64,000 nt of DNA from Neolewinella persica DSM 23188 (GTDB taxonomy: Bacteria; Bacteroidota; Bacteroidia; Chitinophagales; Saprospiraceae): contig NZ_KB890436.1 in the NCBI RefSeq assembly GCF_000373105.1, positions 105,114-169,113 on the forward strand, in the 5' to 3' direction. Shown in pieces: positions 33,413 through 42,264 of this stretch (position 1 is the stretch's first letter; each line of letters opens with the position of its first letter). The position numbers were made by a program, and so were the translations under genes. The notes under the pieces were generated by a model. That model searched no databases and was not told the origin of the DNA. It saw only the letters and a list, made by a program, of their open reading frames with translations.

Positions 33413-34867
33413 TTATTCCAGCTCCCGATAACGCCCCTCAATTACCACGCCCACCAACTGATCTCCCCGGTACAAAATCAGATCGACAGCTTCACCAGGC
33501 TCCACAGCTTCCGATGCTTTACCCCCCTGAAGAATTCGCAGCTGCTTTCCGGCCGGGTGATCAGGCATCGCATGGTCACCAATAACTGCGGTATAGCCTT
33601 TTTGGTAAAGGTCCTTAGCGTTAAGCTGAAGGATCTGCAGGCTGTCCAACCTCCCCTTCATGGTTTTACCGGGGACCATCTTTAGCCCGCTGGCCTCAAC
33701 TGTTTCGAAGGCACCGAAGGTATGCAGGTCGCCGACATCGCTGACGTAGGCGCGGGAGGTATATTCCCGGTAGTCTGGTGCCAGGCTCCGTTCGTTGAAG
33801 CGAAAACCGATGTCTACAATATACTCCCCGTCGGGGCGGACGAGGGTGCCGCCCACCAGCTTAAGATCATGCATGCCACTGGATTGGTTTTCTGGAATTG
33901 CCCAGTAATCCGCCAGGGAATAGGCTTCCTGACCACCGGTAGCGATGCCGTAAAGACCAGCGATAAGCCCCAAAAGATTGAGGCGGCGAATTTCTTGTTT
34001 TTCCGGGTCGCCGGCGTAGCCGCCGGATTCAATGAGGATGGTTCGGGTACCCCATTTTTGGAGGTTATCCCCAAAGGCTCTGGGCTCGAAATCATCGTTG
34101 TAACGTCCGATCTGACCGGGGACTTCGTCTTGCCAAACGTCGTTCATCAGCGCGATCATTTGCATGGCGTCTTCGCGCTTTTCATCGACGGATTTCTCCC
34201 AGTCATAGGCCGGTGCGAGGATGGACGCTACGCAGCCCTTCTCGGCGGGAAAGCCGGCGCTGTAGTACGTGCTTTGGTCGTGAAGGTTGAAGCCCCAGGC
34301 GGCGTCGAGGCGCTCGCGCTCACCCTTCAGCAGGCGTGCTTCGGGACTGGTCTGGCGCAGTGCATCCCGGTTGAGGTCGATGCCCAGGGCGTTGCGTCGT
34401 TGGTAGACCTCCGCTCCGTCCGGGTTCAGCATCGGCAGGAAGGTGAGGTGCAGCGCTTCGCGGATGGTTTGGCGGACGGTATCCAGTCCGTCACCGCTGC
34501 CTTCCAGCCACGAGAACAGGTCGAACAGCGCGGCGGTGGCGGTGGGTTCGTCGCCGTGCATCTGGCTCCAGAGCAGGACCTCGGTGGCTCCGTTGCCCCA
34601 GGCAACGCGCCAGAGTGGACGGCCCTCTACGGAGCGACCTGCAGTGTCGACGGTGAAGGTCTCCGGCAGGTTATTGATCAGGGGCCGAAGGTCCCGCTGT
34701 TTGAAACGGCGGGTGGTGATGGCGGCTGTTTTGTGCGCGGCGAGGCTGGCTTTGACTTCTGCCAGGGGTAAGGTAGGGTAGTCATTTTGCGAGGCGGCCT
34801 CGGACCCCGCTGAAGTACAGGAGCAGAGGGACACACAAAGCAGGAAAGGGAGGAGGAAGCGTAGCAT
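33413..34867 (-). CDS. M14-family zinc carboxypeptidase, lipoprotein
   Basis: The product has 484 residues from the ATG at 34867. The N-terminus MLRFLLPFLLCVSLCSC is a lipoprotein signal. The M14 domain (about 55-300) carries the zinc pair His and Glu in MHGDEPT and the third ligand His in FNLHDQ. The catalytic Glu is probably in LIESGGYAGD. The roughly 170 C-terminal residues form a beta-rich extension that includes FNERSLAPDYREYTSR. It should remove C-terminal residues from peptides, or act on peptidoglycan peptides, at the cell envelope. The gene is alone between folA and the DUF4291 gene on the same strand. Confidence 0.9.
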   Translation of the reverse strand: MLRFLLPFLLCVSLCSCTSAGSEAASQNDYPTLPLAEVKASLAAHKTAAITTRRFKQRDLRPLINNLPETFTVDTAGRSVEGRPLWRVAWGNGATEVLLWSQMHGDEPTATAALFDLFSWLEGSGDGLDTVRQTIREALHLTFLPMLNPDGAEVYQRRNALGIDLNRDALRQTSPEARLLKGERERLDAAWGFNLHDQSTYYSAGFPAEKGCVASILAPAYDWEKSVDEKREDAMQMIALMNDVWQDEVPGQIGRYNDDFEPRAFGDNLQKWGTRTILIESGGYAGDPEKQEIRRLNLLGLIAGLYGIATGGQEAYSLADYWAIPENQSSGMHDLKLVGGTLVRPDGEYIVDIGFRFNERSLAPDYREYTSRAYVSDVGDLHTFGAFETVEASGLKMVPGKTMKGRLDSLQILQLNAKDLYQKGYTAVIGDHAMPDHPAGKQLRILQGGKASEAVEPGEAVDLILYRGDQLVGVVIEGRYRELE

Positions 34868-35111
34868 GGTGAATCGATTGGGGGAGATGAAGATATAATA
34901 ATATTTCACCCTGGGCGGTGCCGCCTCCGGCGGCGGGCGGAAATGCCGCGCTCCTGGCACTTAGCTTTTTGGTTCTTGCTTCGTTTGGGCAGCTTCTCCT
35001 TTCGTCATCTCGCGGCTGGAGACCCTTGCTTCCGCTCCTTGCCGGCGTTAACCTCGACCGGGCTCGCAGGTATAAGCCGGCGTTACTTTTATGGCTCTTT
35101 TACCCGCTTCC

Positions 35112-35129
35112 TGCACATGCGGCCCCGCC
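35112..35129 (-). repeat. Dispersed element half copy just past the DUF4291 stop
   Basis: The element end on the minus strand (tgcacatgcggccccgcc on plus), two differences from consensus. It lies 9 bp beyond the stop of the DUF4291 gene. The rest of the 270-bp gap to 34868 is G/C-rich with no gene. Confidence 0.5.
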
Positions 35130-35137
35130 CAAAATCA

Positions 35138-36235
35138 CTATTCAGTTAAGCCAATGTTCAGTTCTCGGGACGGCTTGAAAACGGTTTCATGAGGAATTTC
35201 CAGTCTGGCCAGATCCCTTTTATCCACGTATAATTTCTGCTTTTTCACGAAGGGCGTAATGTCGACGATTTTACGAATCATCTGCGTGCCAAACCGGCGT
35301 AAGATGTCTCCCTTCATTCCTATCTGAATCGCTTTCCGTTCAAGTTTACCGCCGTATGGATCATGATCCGGGTCCCATTGCAGCCGGACCTCACTACTCG
35401 CCAGCCGAGCCTTCCATGCCGCCTCCGTTTCATAAATATCAGGTTGAAAAGAACTGAAAACGGCCTTGCTGAGAATCTCCTCCCAGTCTGACTTGCGGAG
35501 GTGAATGGCCAGGACCCGCTCCTGGTCCGCTTTTTCCGCCCACCCACACCGGTACATCATCCAAAGGAAATTGGGTTTTATCCACGACATCCGGTTATAG
35601 CTGAAGGCAGGGCCGCCAAATTGCTGATGCGCAACCGCATAATCGGCAATCGCCGGCTTGTAGGCCTGGTAAACGACGATGTCTTCTGCTGTCTGGTAAG
35701 CAATGATCTGACGGCCAGCAACCGGGAGTCCCGCTTGGTACTTCAGGTACGGCTGGACCTTAATGCTGTCCCGGGCCAGCTTTTTTCCCGAAATCGTGCG
35801 CCCTTTTCGCGGAATTTCAAGCGCCCAACGGCTTAATCTACGCTGAGCAAAACCACTAACGTGTTCATTCTTGGATTGGGATAGTTCCTCCAAATAAGCT
35901 TTTGCCTCGGCCGTGCCTATATCCGCCAGTGCCCAAACGCACTTTCTGGAACAGGGCTTGTAATCAAATTCTGGAATATCCCCGGAGGCTACCTGCTCAA
36001 AAATAAATTCTGCCGTTGCCGGGTGAGCAGCTTTTTGAAAACCACTGGCCAGTTCCTCGTGTAGCTGGTGCCAGTTCATCGAAAATAGCTGTTGGTCAAA
36101 GCTCAGGATCTCCAATTCCGTCAATCCGGTTCGATCAATTTCGTAATATTCCGATACCGCTTGCGGATCACGGGGAGCGATCATTTGCTCAAACGCAGCG
36201 TGGAACCTTTGTAAATCAGCGGACGGTGTCTTCAT
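35138..36235 (-). CDS. HEAT-like domain fused to DUF4291
   Basis: The product has 365 residues. Residues about 1-160 are helical and repeat-like (WALADIGTAEAKAYLEELSQ), which suggests HEAT-type repeats. From about 165 it is DUF4291, recognised by AYQTAEDIVVYQAYKPAIAD, RMSWIKPNFLWMMYRCGW, QERVLAIHLRKSDWEEIL, VRLQWDPDHDP and KAIQIGMKGDILRRF. DUF4291 normally makes up a whole protein of about 190-200 residues with no proven activity. The N-terminal addition is therefore a fusion. No signal peptide is present. The gene is divergent from priA, with about 200 bp between. Confidence 0.85.
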   Translation of the reverse strand: MKTPSADLQRFHAAFEQMIAPRDPQAVSEYYEIDRTGLTELEILSFDQQLFSMNWHQLHEELASGFQKAAHPATAEFIFEQVASGDIPEFDYKPCSRKCVWALADIGTAEAKAYLEELSQSKNEHVSGFAQRRLSRWALEIPRKGRTISGKKLARDSIKVQPYLKYQAGLPVAGRQIIAYQTAEDIVVYQAYKPAIADYAVAHQQFGGPAFSYNRMSWIKPNFLWMMYRCGWAEKADQERVLAIHLRKSDWEEILSKAVFSSFQPDIYETEAAWKARLASSEVRLQWDPDHDPYGGKLERKAIQIGMKGDILRRFGTQMIRKIVDITPFVKKQKLYVDKRDLARLEIPHETVFKPSRELNIGLTE

Positions 36236-36336
36236 AACTCAATCTTTCAACCAACATAATGATTTGATGAACGAGTTTAGTTGCCAGCAGCGAAAAGAAA
36301 CGTCCCCTTCAACCTTTCCCTCCCTTCTCTCCTTTC

Positions 36337-36344
36337 TATATTTG
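36337..36344 (+). promoter_or_regulatory. Promoter -7 box (TATATTTG) upstream of priA
   Basis: TATATTTG matches TAnnTTTG and lies 100 bp before the priA start. No clear -33 element was found. The leader between them holds the CCAATAGA array. Confidence 0.5.
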
Positions 36345-36406
36345 CAACAATTCAATGCATTTTTACATCTCGAACCACAAGTTAATGTAGCTTGGCGCTA
36401 ACACCT

Positions 36407-36443
36407 CAATAGACCAATAGAACCAAAAGTCCAATAGACCAAC
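36407..36443 (+). repeat. CCAATAGA array directly before the priA start codon
   Basis: Three CCAATAGA-type units and one AACCAAAAGT variant run up to the TTG at 36444. The purE leader carries the near-identical CCAACAGA unit in the same sense relation. Confidence 0.65.
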
Positions 36444-38921
36444 TTGACCCTCCTCGAACAAACAACGCTCCCCTCCGCAGGCACCATCTACGCCGACATC
36501 ATCCTGCCCCTGGCCTTGCGTCAGAGTTATACCTTCTCGGTGCCCGAGGAGATGGTGACGCAGCTGAAGCCGGGACTGCGCGTTGAGGTCCAGTTTGGCC
36601 GGAGCAAACACTACACCGGCATCGTGCGCCGGCTGCACGGCGAGCACCCGGGGCATAAGGTGAAACCGATCCTGAGCGTCATCGACCTGGAACCGTTGAT
36701 CACGGCTCAGCAAATCAAGCTGTGGGAATGGATGGCGAGCTATTACAGCTGCACCGTAGGTGAGGTGATGAACGCCGGCCTGCCCAGCCATCTGAAACTG
36801 ACGAGCGAGACGACGATTACGCTCGGCCCGCTGTTCAGCGACGACGCCACCCAGCTCGACGATCAGGAATACATGATCGTGGAGGCCCTCACCCTGCAGC
36901 AGGAACTGACACTAAAAGACGTGCGGGATATCCTACAGAAGAAGACGGTTTACCCCGTTATTCGGCGGTTGCTTGACCGGCACATCCTCTTTTTGAAGGA
37001 GGAATTACAGGAGCGCTATAAGCCGAAAGTAGTGAAGTGTGTGCGATTCAGCCCGGCCTACCAGACGGAACCGGAACGGATCGCGGCCTTTGAACTCGTT
37101 AGCCGGTCGGAGCACCAGACGGCGGTATTATTGGAATATTTGCAGGTGTCGCGTACGCTGCCGTTTATCCGGCGGGTCGATCTGACGAAGCGCACCGGCG
37201 CACCGGATTCGGCGATCAAGGCCATGGTCAAGAAGGGTATCTTCGAATTCTACGAACGGGAAATCAGCCGCATCGGCGGGGGAGAAGAGGACACCATTTC
37301 GGCGTATGATTTGAGTGAACAACAGGTTCGGGCGCTGGCGCAGGTGCAAAGTTTTCATGAAGCGGGAAAGCCTGTTCTTGTCCACGGCGTCACCGGTAGC
37401 GGGAAGACCCGGGTGTACCTGGAAATGATGAAGGCAGTGCTGGATGGCGGCGGACAAATACTTTATCTCTTGCCCGAAATTGCGCTTACCGGTCAAATCG
37501 TCAAGCGACTGAAGAAAGTGCTGGGGGATAAAATTGCGGTCTACCACTCCCGCCTCAATAATATGGAACGGGTGGAGATATGGAAGGCGGTGCAGGCCGG
37601 AACGACTTCGGTGGTTGGTCCACGCTCGGCCCTCTTTCTACCGTTTACGAAGTTAGAGTTGGTGGTGATTGATGAGGAACACGACTCCAGTTACAAGCAG
37701 CATGAGCCAAACCCACGCTACAACGGGCGCGATGTAGGTGTATTCCTGGCGTACCTCCACGGCGCGAAAACCATCCTTGGTACCGCCACCCCTTGCCTGG
37801 AAAGCTGGGAGAATGCTAAACGTGGTAAATATGGCCTCGTCTCTATGCCGGAACGCTTCGGTGGCCTGGCCATGCCCAAAGTAGAGCTGGCCGACGCCCG
37901 CGAAGAGGACGAACACGGCAATCGTCATCCTTTCTTTACGCCTACCTTATTAAATGAGATCAAAGCGACCCTTGAACGCGGCGAACAGGTGATTCTCTTT
38001 CAGAACCGCCGGGGCTTCGCCCCCGTGTACTTCTGCCCGACCTGCGACCACACCATCGAGTGCGTCAACTGCGACGTCTCCCTGACTTACCACAAGTTCC
38101 AGCACCGCCTGCGCTGCCATTGCTGTGGCTATTCGGTTACTCCACCCGAAAGCTGTTCCGCCTGCGGCGGCCCCGAAATGAAATTGGGTGGTACCGGCAC
38201 GGAAAAAATTGAGGATGAACTGAAAATATTCCTCCCCGATGCCCGTATAGCAAGGATGGATGCAGATACTACGCGTGGTAAAAATGCACTAGCGGCACTG
38301 ATTGGACGCTTCGAGGAAGGAGAACTGGATATCCTGGTCGGCACCCAAATGGTGACCAAGGGTTTGGATTTCGAGCGGGTCGGTCTCGTTGGCATCATCA
38401 GCGCTGACCAGTTGCTGCGCTTCCCCGATTTCCGCGCCGATGAGCGCGCCTTCCAACTCATGACCCAGGTGGCCGGCCGTGCCGGCCGTAAGCACAAGCA
38501 GGGCAAAGTCATCATCCAGTCGATGGAACGTAATCACCCGGTCCTGACCGATGTCCTCAACGCCGACTTTCATCGTTTCATCGAGCGGGAAGCGGATAAC
38601 CGGGCGCAGCACCGGTTCCCTCCCTACGTCAAGATGATTAACCTGCAATTTCGTCACCCCAAACGCAATACCGTGGAGGAGGCGGCCAAGCTGGTCGGGA
38701 GTTGGTTGAACCACCACCTTCCGGGGCTGGTGGACGGCCCTTTTGAGCCCAGCGTCGCCCGCCTGCGGACGTACTACCTGCAGGATATGGTTATCCGGGT
38801 AAAGCCTGATGGTAAAGAGCTGGGCCGGGTTAAGTCAGTCGTCCGCGCTGCGGTCGATAAGCTGGGGACTACTGAGCGGCTAAGCGGGGTGCGGGTGGTG
38901 GTGGATGTTGATCCTTATTAG
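36444..38921 (+). CDS. priA: Primosomal protein N' (replication restart helicase)
   Basis: The product has 825 residues, full length for PriA. No ATG exists between the repeat array and the conserved N-terminal segment YADIILPLALRQSYTFSVP, so the TTG at 36444 is the likely start. The N-terminal DNA-binding domain is followed by a superfamily 2 helicase. Walker A is GVTGSGKT, the DEEH box is VIDEEHDSSYK, and later motifs include VGTQMVTKGLDFERV and QVAGRAGRKHKQGKV. Two zinc sites use CPTCDHTIECVNC and CHCCGYSVTPPESCSAC. It recognises stalled forks and reloads the replicative helicase. The leader has a Bacteroidota -7 box and a short repeat array. Confidence 0.97.
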   Translation: MTLLEQTTLPSAGTIYADIILPLALRQSYTFSVPEEMVTQLKPGLRVEVQFGRSKHYTGIVRRLHGEHPGHKVKPILSVIDLEPLITAQQIKLWEWMASYYSCTVGEVMNAGLPSHLKLTSETTITLGPLFSDDATQLDDQEYMIVEALTLQQELTLKDVRDILQKKTVYPVIRRLLDRHILFLKEELQERYKPKVVKCVRFSPAYQTEPERIAAFELVSRSEHQTAVLLEYLQVSRTLPFIRRVDLTKRTGAPDSAIKAMVKKGIFEFYEREISRIGGGEEDTISAYDLSEQQVRALAQVQSFHEAGKPVLVHGVTGSGKTRVYLEMMKAVLDGGGQILYLLPEIALTGQIVKRLKKVLGDKIAVYHSRLNNMERVEIWKAVQAGTTSVVGPRSALFLPFTKLELVVIDEEHDSSYKQHEPNPRYNGRDVGVFLAYLHGAKTILGTATPCLESWENAKRGKYGLVSMPERFGGLAMPKVELADAREEDEHGNRHPFFTPTLLNEIKATLERGEQVILFQNRRGFAPVYFCPTCDHTIECVNCDVSLTYHKFQHRLRCHCCGYSVTPPESCSACGGPEMKLGGTGTEKIEDELKIFLPDARIARMDADTTRGKNALAALIGRFEEGELDILVGTQMVTKGLDFERVGLVGIISADQLLRFPDFRADERAFQLMTQVAGRAGRKHKQGKVIIQSMERNHPVLTDVLNADFHRFIEREADNRAQHRFPPYVKMINLQFRHPKRNTVEEAAKLVGSWLNHHLPGLVDGPFEPSVARLRTYYLQDMVIRVKPDGKELGRVKSVVRAAVDKLGTTERLSGVRVVVDVDPY

Positions 38922-38994
38922 TCCCTTATTCCCGGGCTACGGTCATATTTTGAGGTCTCGGGAAAGCCAGCCGCTGCGCGGCTTGTGTGGGTAT

Positions 38995-39059
38995 CCCCGG
39001 ATTACAGCCGCTGCGCGGGCCTGCATCCGGGGATATTTAAGGTTGACCCCTACGGGGTC
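38995..39059 (+). repeat. Left REP-like arm flanking the IS200-like transposase gene
   Basis: This 65-bp sequence contains CCCCGGAT...ATCCGGGG and GACCCCTACGGGGTC palindromes. Its reverse complement closely matches 39651-39716 on the other side of the transposase gene. A related palindrome (AGCCGCTGCGCGGCT) lies at 38969-38983. Confidence 0.75.
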
Positions 39060-39069
39060 GCAAGGTAGG

Positions 39070-39522
39070 CTATTCGAAATAGTGTTCTTCGTATTCTATG
39101 CCGTGAAATTCAAGGAGACGGCGAAGTTCGTCGGCGGAAGTTTCGCCACGGTGATGATCAACTTGGTTACGGACATACGGGATTAGTCGGGGTAATACTT
39201 TTGGGGTATAGGTGAAGGCTCCGTAGCCTACCTGCCAATAGTCGAAATGCGGAAATAGGCGATGAGCCTTGATGAAGTCTGAACTTGATAGTTTTATCTC
39301 CTTTACTAGGGCCGAGAGGGCTACTGCAGGATGCAGGGCGAAGACCAGGTGAAGGTGATCCTCTACACCTCCGGCTCGATAGAAATGGCACTTCCTGTTT
39401 TTTAACACCTGCCGCATTTGCAGGAAAAGGCGTTCCCGTTCGGGCTGGCCGAGCAGCGTCGGACGGCGATGCTTCGTTGAAAAAACGACTTGATAGATGA
39501 TGCGGGTGTAAGTCTTACTCAT
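39070..39522 (-). CDS. IS200-like Y1 transposase, probably a RAYT (REP-associated)
   Basis: The product has 150 residues, a single Y1_Tnp domain. YQVVFSTKHRRPTL is the family's first strand, DHLHLVFAL is the HUH metal site, and YVRNQVDHH carries the catalytic tyrosine. The ending LLEFHGIEYEEHYFE is typical of the chromosomal, non-mobile-looking group in Bacteroidota. The enzymes cut and join single-stranded DNA at hairpins. The gene lies inside an inverted pair of 65-bp REP-like arms (38995-39059 and 39651-39716). That favours a RAYT, which acts on dispersed hairpins, over a free insertion sequence. No tnpB or accessory gene is present. Confidence 0.88.
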   Translation of the reverse strand: MSKTYTRIIYQVVFSTKHRRPTLLGQPERERLFLQMRQVLKNRKCHFYRAGGVEDHLHLVFALHPAVALSALVKEIKLSSSDFIKAHRLFPHFDYWQVGYGAFTYTPKVLPRLIPYVRNQVDHHRGETSADELRRLLEFHGIEYEEHYFE

Positions 39523-39650
39523 AAGGCAGCTTTTAGATCCACGCGGGATCGGATGTCAGTGTAATTACTTTTACAAAGCACCAATAAGCCTGGCGAATTA
39601 AGCGTCTTTTAAACGTATACTTACGTTTATATGCGTTTACAGGCGCTTAA

Positions 39651-39716
39651 GACCCCGTAGGGGTCGACCCTAACTAACCCCGGATGCAGGCCCGCAGTAG
39701 CGGCCGGAATCCGGGG
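39651..39716 (-). repeat. Right REP-like arm flanking the IS200-like transposase gene
   Basis: This is the inverted counterpart of 38995-39059, with GACCCCGTAGGGGTC at its outer end and CCCCGGATGCAGGCCC near its centre. It runs directly into the 52-bp tandem array, which repeats its GGCCGGAATCCGGGGT segment. Confidence 0.75.
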
Positions 39717-39882
39717 TAAAACACTACCGCCAGGACTGTCTCCCTACAGCAGCAGCCGGAATCCGGGGTAAAACACTACCGCCAGGACTGTCTCCCTACA
39801 GCAGCAGCCGGAATCCGGGGTGAAACACTGCCGCCAGGACTGACTCCCTGCAGCAGCGGCCGAGATCCCGGGTGAAACACCC
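39704..39882 (+). repeat. 52-bp tandem array, about 3.5 copies
   Basis: Units begin at 39704, 39756, 39808 and 39860, exactly 52 bp apart. Each starts CCGGAATCCGGGGT and includes ACCGCCAGGACTG and TCCCTACAGCAGCAG. The first three are nearly identical; the last is diverged and truncated. Each unit carries a CCGGAATCCGG hairpin like the REP-like arms. Confidence 0.85.
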
Positions 39883-39932
39883 CCATCCCAATCCCTACCA
39901 CAAACGTCCATTCACCCGTTCGGGCAGACCTT

Positions 39933-39961
39933 CTTGCTTTAACTTGCTAAAGCAAGTTTTT
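39933..39961 (+). terminator. Terminator-like hairpin just before the beta-helix gene
   Basis: CTTGCTTTA (39933-39941) pairs perfectly with TAAAGCAAG (39948-39956) and is followed by five T residues. It lies 21 bp before the ATG at 39983, with no plus-strand gene close upstream. It may act as an attenuator of the beta-helix gene. Confidence 0.6.
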
Positions 39962-39982
39962 AACTAGAAATCCCCCATTCAA

Positions 39983-42091
39983 ATGCGTACAGGTACACTA
40001 CCATTTTTACTCCTCTTTCTGGCGAACCTACTGGGCGCCACCGATTACTACGTTGCTAAAACCGGAGACGATCTCAACGACGGTACGGAGGGTAACCCCT
40101 TTTTAACCATCAGCAAAGCTGCGTCGATAATGGAGGCTGGAGATGTTTGCTACATCAAAACCGGCGTATACCGGGAAGTGCTGAACCCAGCCAACGGCGG
40201 CACCGCCGCCGCGCCCATCACCTTCCGGGCTTTCGGAGAAGACCAGGTTACCCTCTCCGCTACCGAGCCGCTAACCGGTTGGCAAGCACATGAAGGTGAT
40301 ATCTTCAAAGCTGCGGTCAATATGAACCTCGGCCGGCAAACGATGCTGTTCTTTGAACAGGAAGCGATGGATATGGCCCGATGGCCAAATAACACCGACG
40401 ACGATCCCTTCACAATCGATGCGATGACCGTTGACAATGGTACCGCCAGCTCGTTGATCACAACAGACCTTCCCTCGAATATTGATTTAGCTGGTGGCTA
40501 TATTTGGTATCTCGGCGCACACTCCGGCGCAAGCTGGACACAACCAATCACTTCCGTTTCCGGTAAGACGATCAATCATACGGCCAATGACATCACCCGC
40601 TGGCCCTTTAACCCACACAACCCAACTGTTTTCAGGAACGGTAACCGAGGTCGTTTTTACGTCTTCGGTGCATTGGATTTGCTGGATTATGCAGGAGAAT
40701 GGTACTTCGATGACGGTGCTAACGAGGTTTATTTCCAGCCCCCAGGTAACATTGATCTATCCACCGTAATGGTGGAATACGCTGCTCGTGAACGTACCAT
40801 ACTCATTGAACAGCCATGGATCGTAGTGGAAGGGATGACCATATTTGGCGGAATTGTTAATCTAAAGGGAGATAATGGGATAATCCGAAACTGTGAAATC
40901 CGCCATGGGTATCAGGCCATTGATGAGTTAGGGAATACCGACGCCCAGGTGGCGGAAGGAGCTCTCCACGTTCAGGCCAGCAATATTCTCATTGAGGGCA
41001 ACCTGATCGAAGGGGGATCAATGAACGGTATCTCGGTACAAGGGTGGGGTGGTGTAAGCGACATTACCATCATCGGTAATGAAATCAGGGAATTTAATAC
41101 TGTGGGCAACCACTCCTCGCCAGTACGATGCCGGGCTCCACGGTCAAAAATGCTGCAGAATACCATTGTTGGCGGTGGACGGGGCGGTGTTTTTATCCCG
41201 GCCAATGATTGCGAAGTAGCCTGGAATGATGTTTCCGATTGTATGCGCATTAACAACGATGGTGGTCTGTTTTACGTCGTCGGAAACGAAGAGGATAAGA
41301 ATACGAGTATTCACCACAACTGGTTTCACGATAGTTTTGGACCGGAGTACGCCGACGGCCGTTGTGCCGGCATCTACCTGGACAACGACAGCAAAGGCTA
41401 CGACGTACACCACAACGTAGTCTGGAACATTAGCTGGTCGGCGGTTCAAATGAACTGGGATGCCTGGAACAACGATATTTTTAATAACACCTTCTGGAAC
41501 GTCGGTGGTGCAATGGATGTGTGGCTCAATGGCCGCGTTCAAACGGGTAATCGTGTTTGGAACAACTACGCAGACGGTGGCACGTGGAAAGGACAAAGTG
41601 AGGAGAATAACCTGATTAATCCAATGGATCCATTCCGTGATCTGGTGAATCTCGACTTCCGGCCGGCGGATGATTCAGAACTGGTGAACGCTGGTAAGTT
41701 CATTGAAGGAATTACGGTGGACATCAGCGGATGGGCACCCGATATCGGTGCTTATGAAAGAGGGTGGGAACGTTGGGTGCCCGGCGCGCCACGCGCCGAT
41801 GGGGTCGTCACTGCCGTTAATCCTTTCCTTGCGTCCCGCGTTCGCGCCCAAATAAGCCCAAATCCCACCAGTGGAATGAGTACCCTGAACTATACCGCTA
41901 CCGCATCGGGGAATCTTGATTGGATGGTTATTTCAGTCGATGGAAGGGTGCTGCAAAGTGGGCGAAAACTTCAACTCACCCCTGGTGAACAGCAACTCCA
42001 ACTCGATTTGCGATTGCTTCCGGCAGGGCCTTATGTAGTCGTTGGCAGGACCTCAGAAGGGAATTTTGCGGAAAGAGTAATCGTGCGCTAA
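39983..42091 (+). CDS. Secreted right-handed beta-helix protein with T9SS sorting domain
   Basis: The product has 702 residues with signal peptide MRTGTLPFLLLFLANLLGA. The opening DYYVAKTGDDLNDGTEGNPF and GDVCYIKTGVYREVL are typical of parallel beta-helix proteins of the DUF1565/polysaccharide-lyase-like group. The helix continues through repeated NxI/V-type rungs (NILIEGNLIEGGSMNGISVQ) to about residue 600. The last 80 residues are a T9SS type A sorting domain (ISPNPTSGMSTLNY to GNFAERVIVR). It is exported and probably binds or cleaves a polysaccharide; catalytic residues cannot be assigned by eye. Residues 616-622, in the linker before the sorting domain, come from an element end copy at 41830. 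Confidence 0.87.
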   Translation: MRTGTLPFLLLFLANLLGATDYYVAKTGDDLNDGTEGNPFLTISKAASIMEAGDVCYIKTGVYREVLNPANGGTAAAPITFRAFGEDQVTLSATEPLTGWQAHEGDIFKAAVNMNLGRQTMLFFEQEAMDMARWPNNTDDDPFTIDAMTVDNGTASSLITTDLPSNIDLAGGYIWYLGAHSGASWTQPITSVSGKTINHTANDITRWPFNPHNPTVFRNGNRGRFYVFGALDLLDYAGEWYFDDGANEVYFQPPGNIDLSTVMVEYAARERTILIEQPWIVVEGMTIFGGIVNLKGDNGIIRNCEIRHGYQAIDELGNTDAQVAEGALHVQASNILIEGNLIEGGSMNGISVQGWGGVSDITIIGNEIREFNTVGNHSSPVRCRAPRSKMLQNTIVGGGRGGVFIPANDCEVAWNDVSDCMRINNDGGLFYVVGNEEDKNTSIHHNWFHDSFGPEYADGRCAGIYLDNDSKGYDVHHNVVWNISWSAVQMNWDAWNNDIFNNTFWNVGGAMDVWLNGRVQTGNRVWNNYADGGTWKGQSEENNLINPMDPFRDLVNLDFRPADDSELVNAGKFIEGITVDISGWAPDIGAYERGWERWVPGAPRADGVVTAVNPFLASRVRAQISPNPTSGMSTLNYTATASGNLDWMVISVDGRVLQSGRKLQLTPGEQQLQLDLRLLPAGPYVVVGRTSEGNFAERVIVR
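41830..41848 (-). repeat. Diverged dispersed element end inside the beta-helix gene
   Basis: On the minus strand it reads GGCGCGAACGCGGGACGCA, a diverged form of the end, then AGGAAAGG as in inner arms. It encodes ASRVRA in the linker between the helix and the sorting domain. Confidence 0.4.
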
Positions 42092-42113
42092 TGCGCTGTT
42101 TTCGGACATAAAA

Positions 42114-42141
42114 AAGCCCGGTCCTCTACTGGACCGGGCTT
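42114..42141 (-). terminator. Terminator at the convergent border of the beta-helix and head-GIN genes
   Basis: AAGCCCGGTCC (42114-42124) pairs perfectly with GGACCGGGCTT (42131-42141). On the minus strand the stem is followed by a T run, so it best serves the head-GIN gene. It also lies 23 bp after the plus-strand beta-helix stop. Confidence 0.85.
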
Positions 42142-42264
42142 CTAAAGTCATCCCTATGATACTCTAAACGAGTAATTATGCCTCAATATAGGGTCATCCT
42201 AGGGTGGGGACTTAGTTTCCGAAGCTACCTTTATGAAGCGGTATCGGTTTTGGTGGGAGCGGAG

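Noticed and set aside
39704-39882. 52-bp array as a CRISPR
   Set aside because: The whole 52-bp period is repeated without unique spacers.
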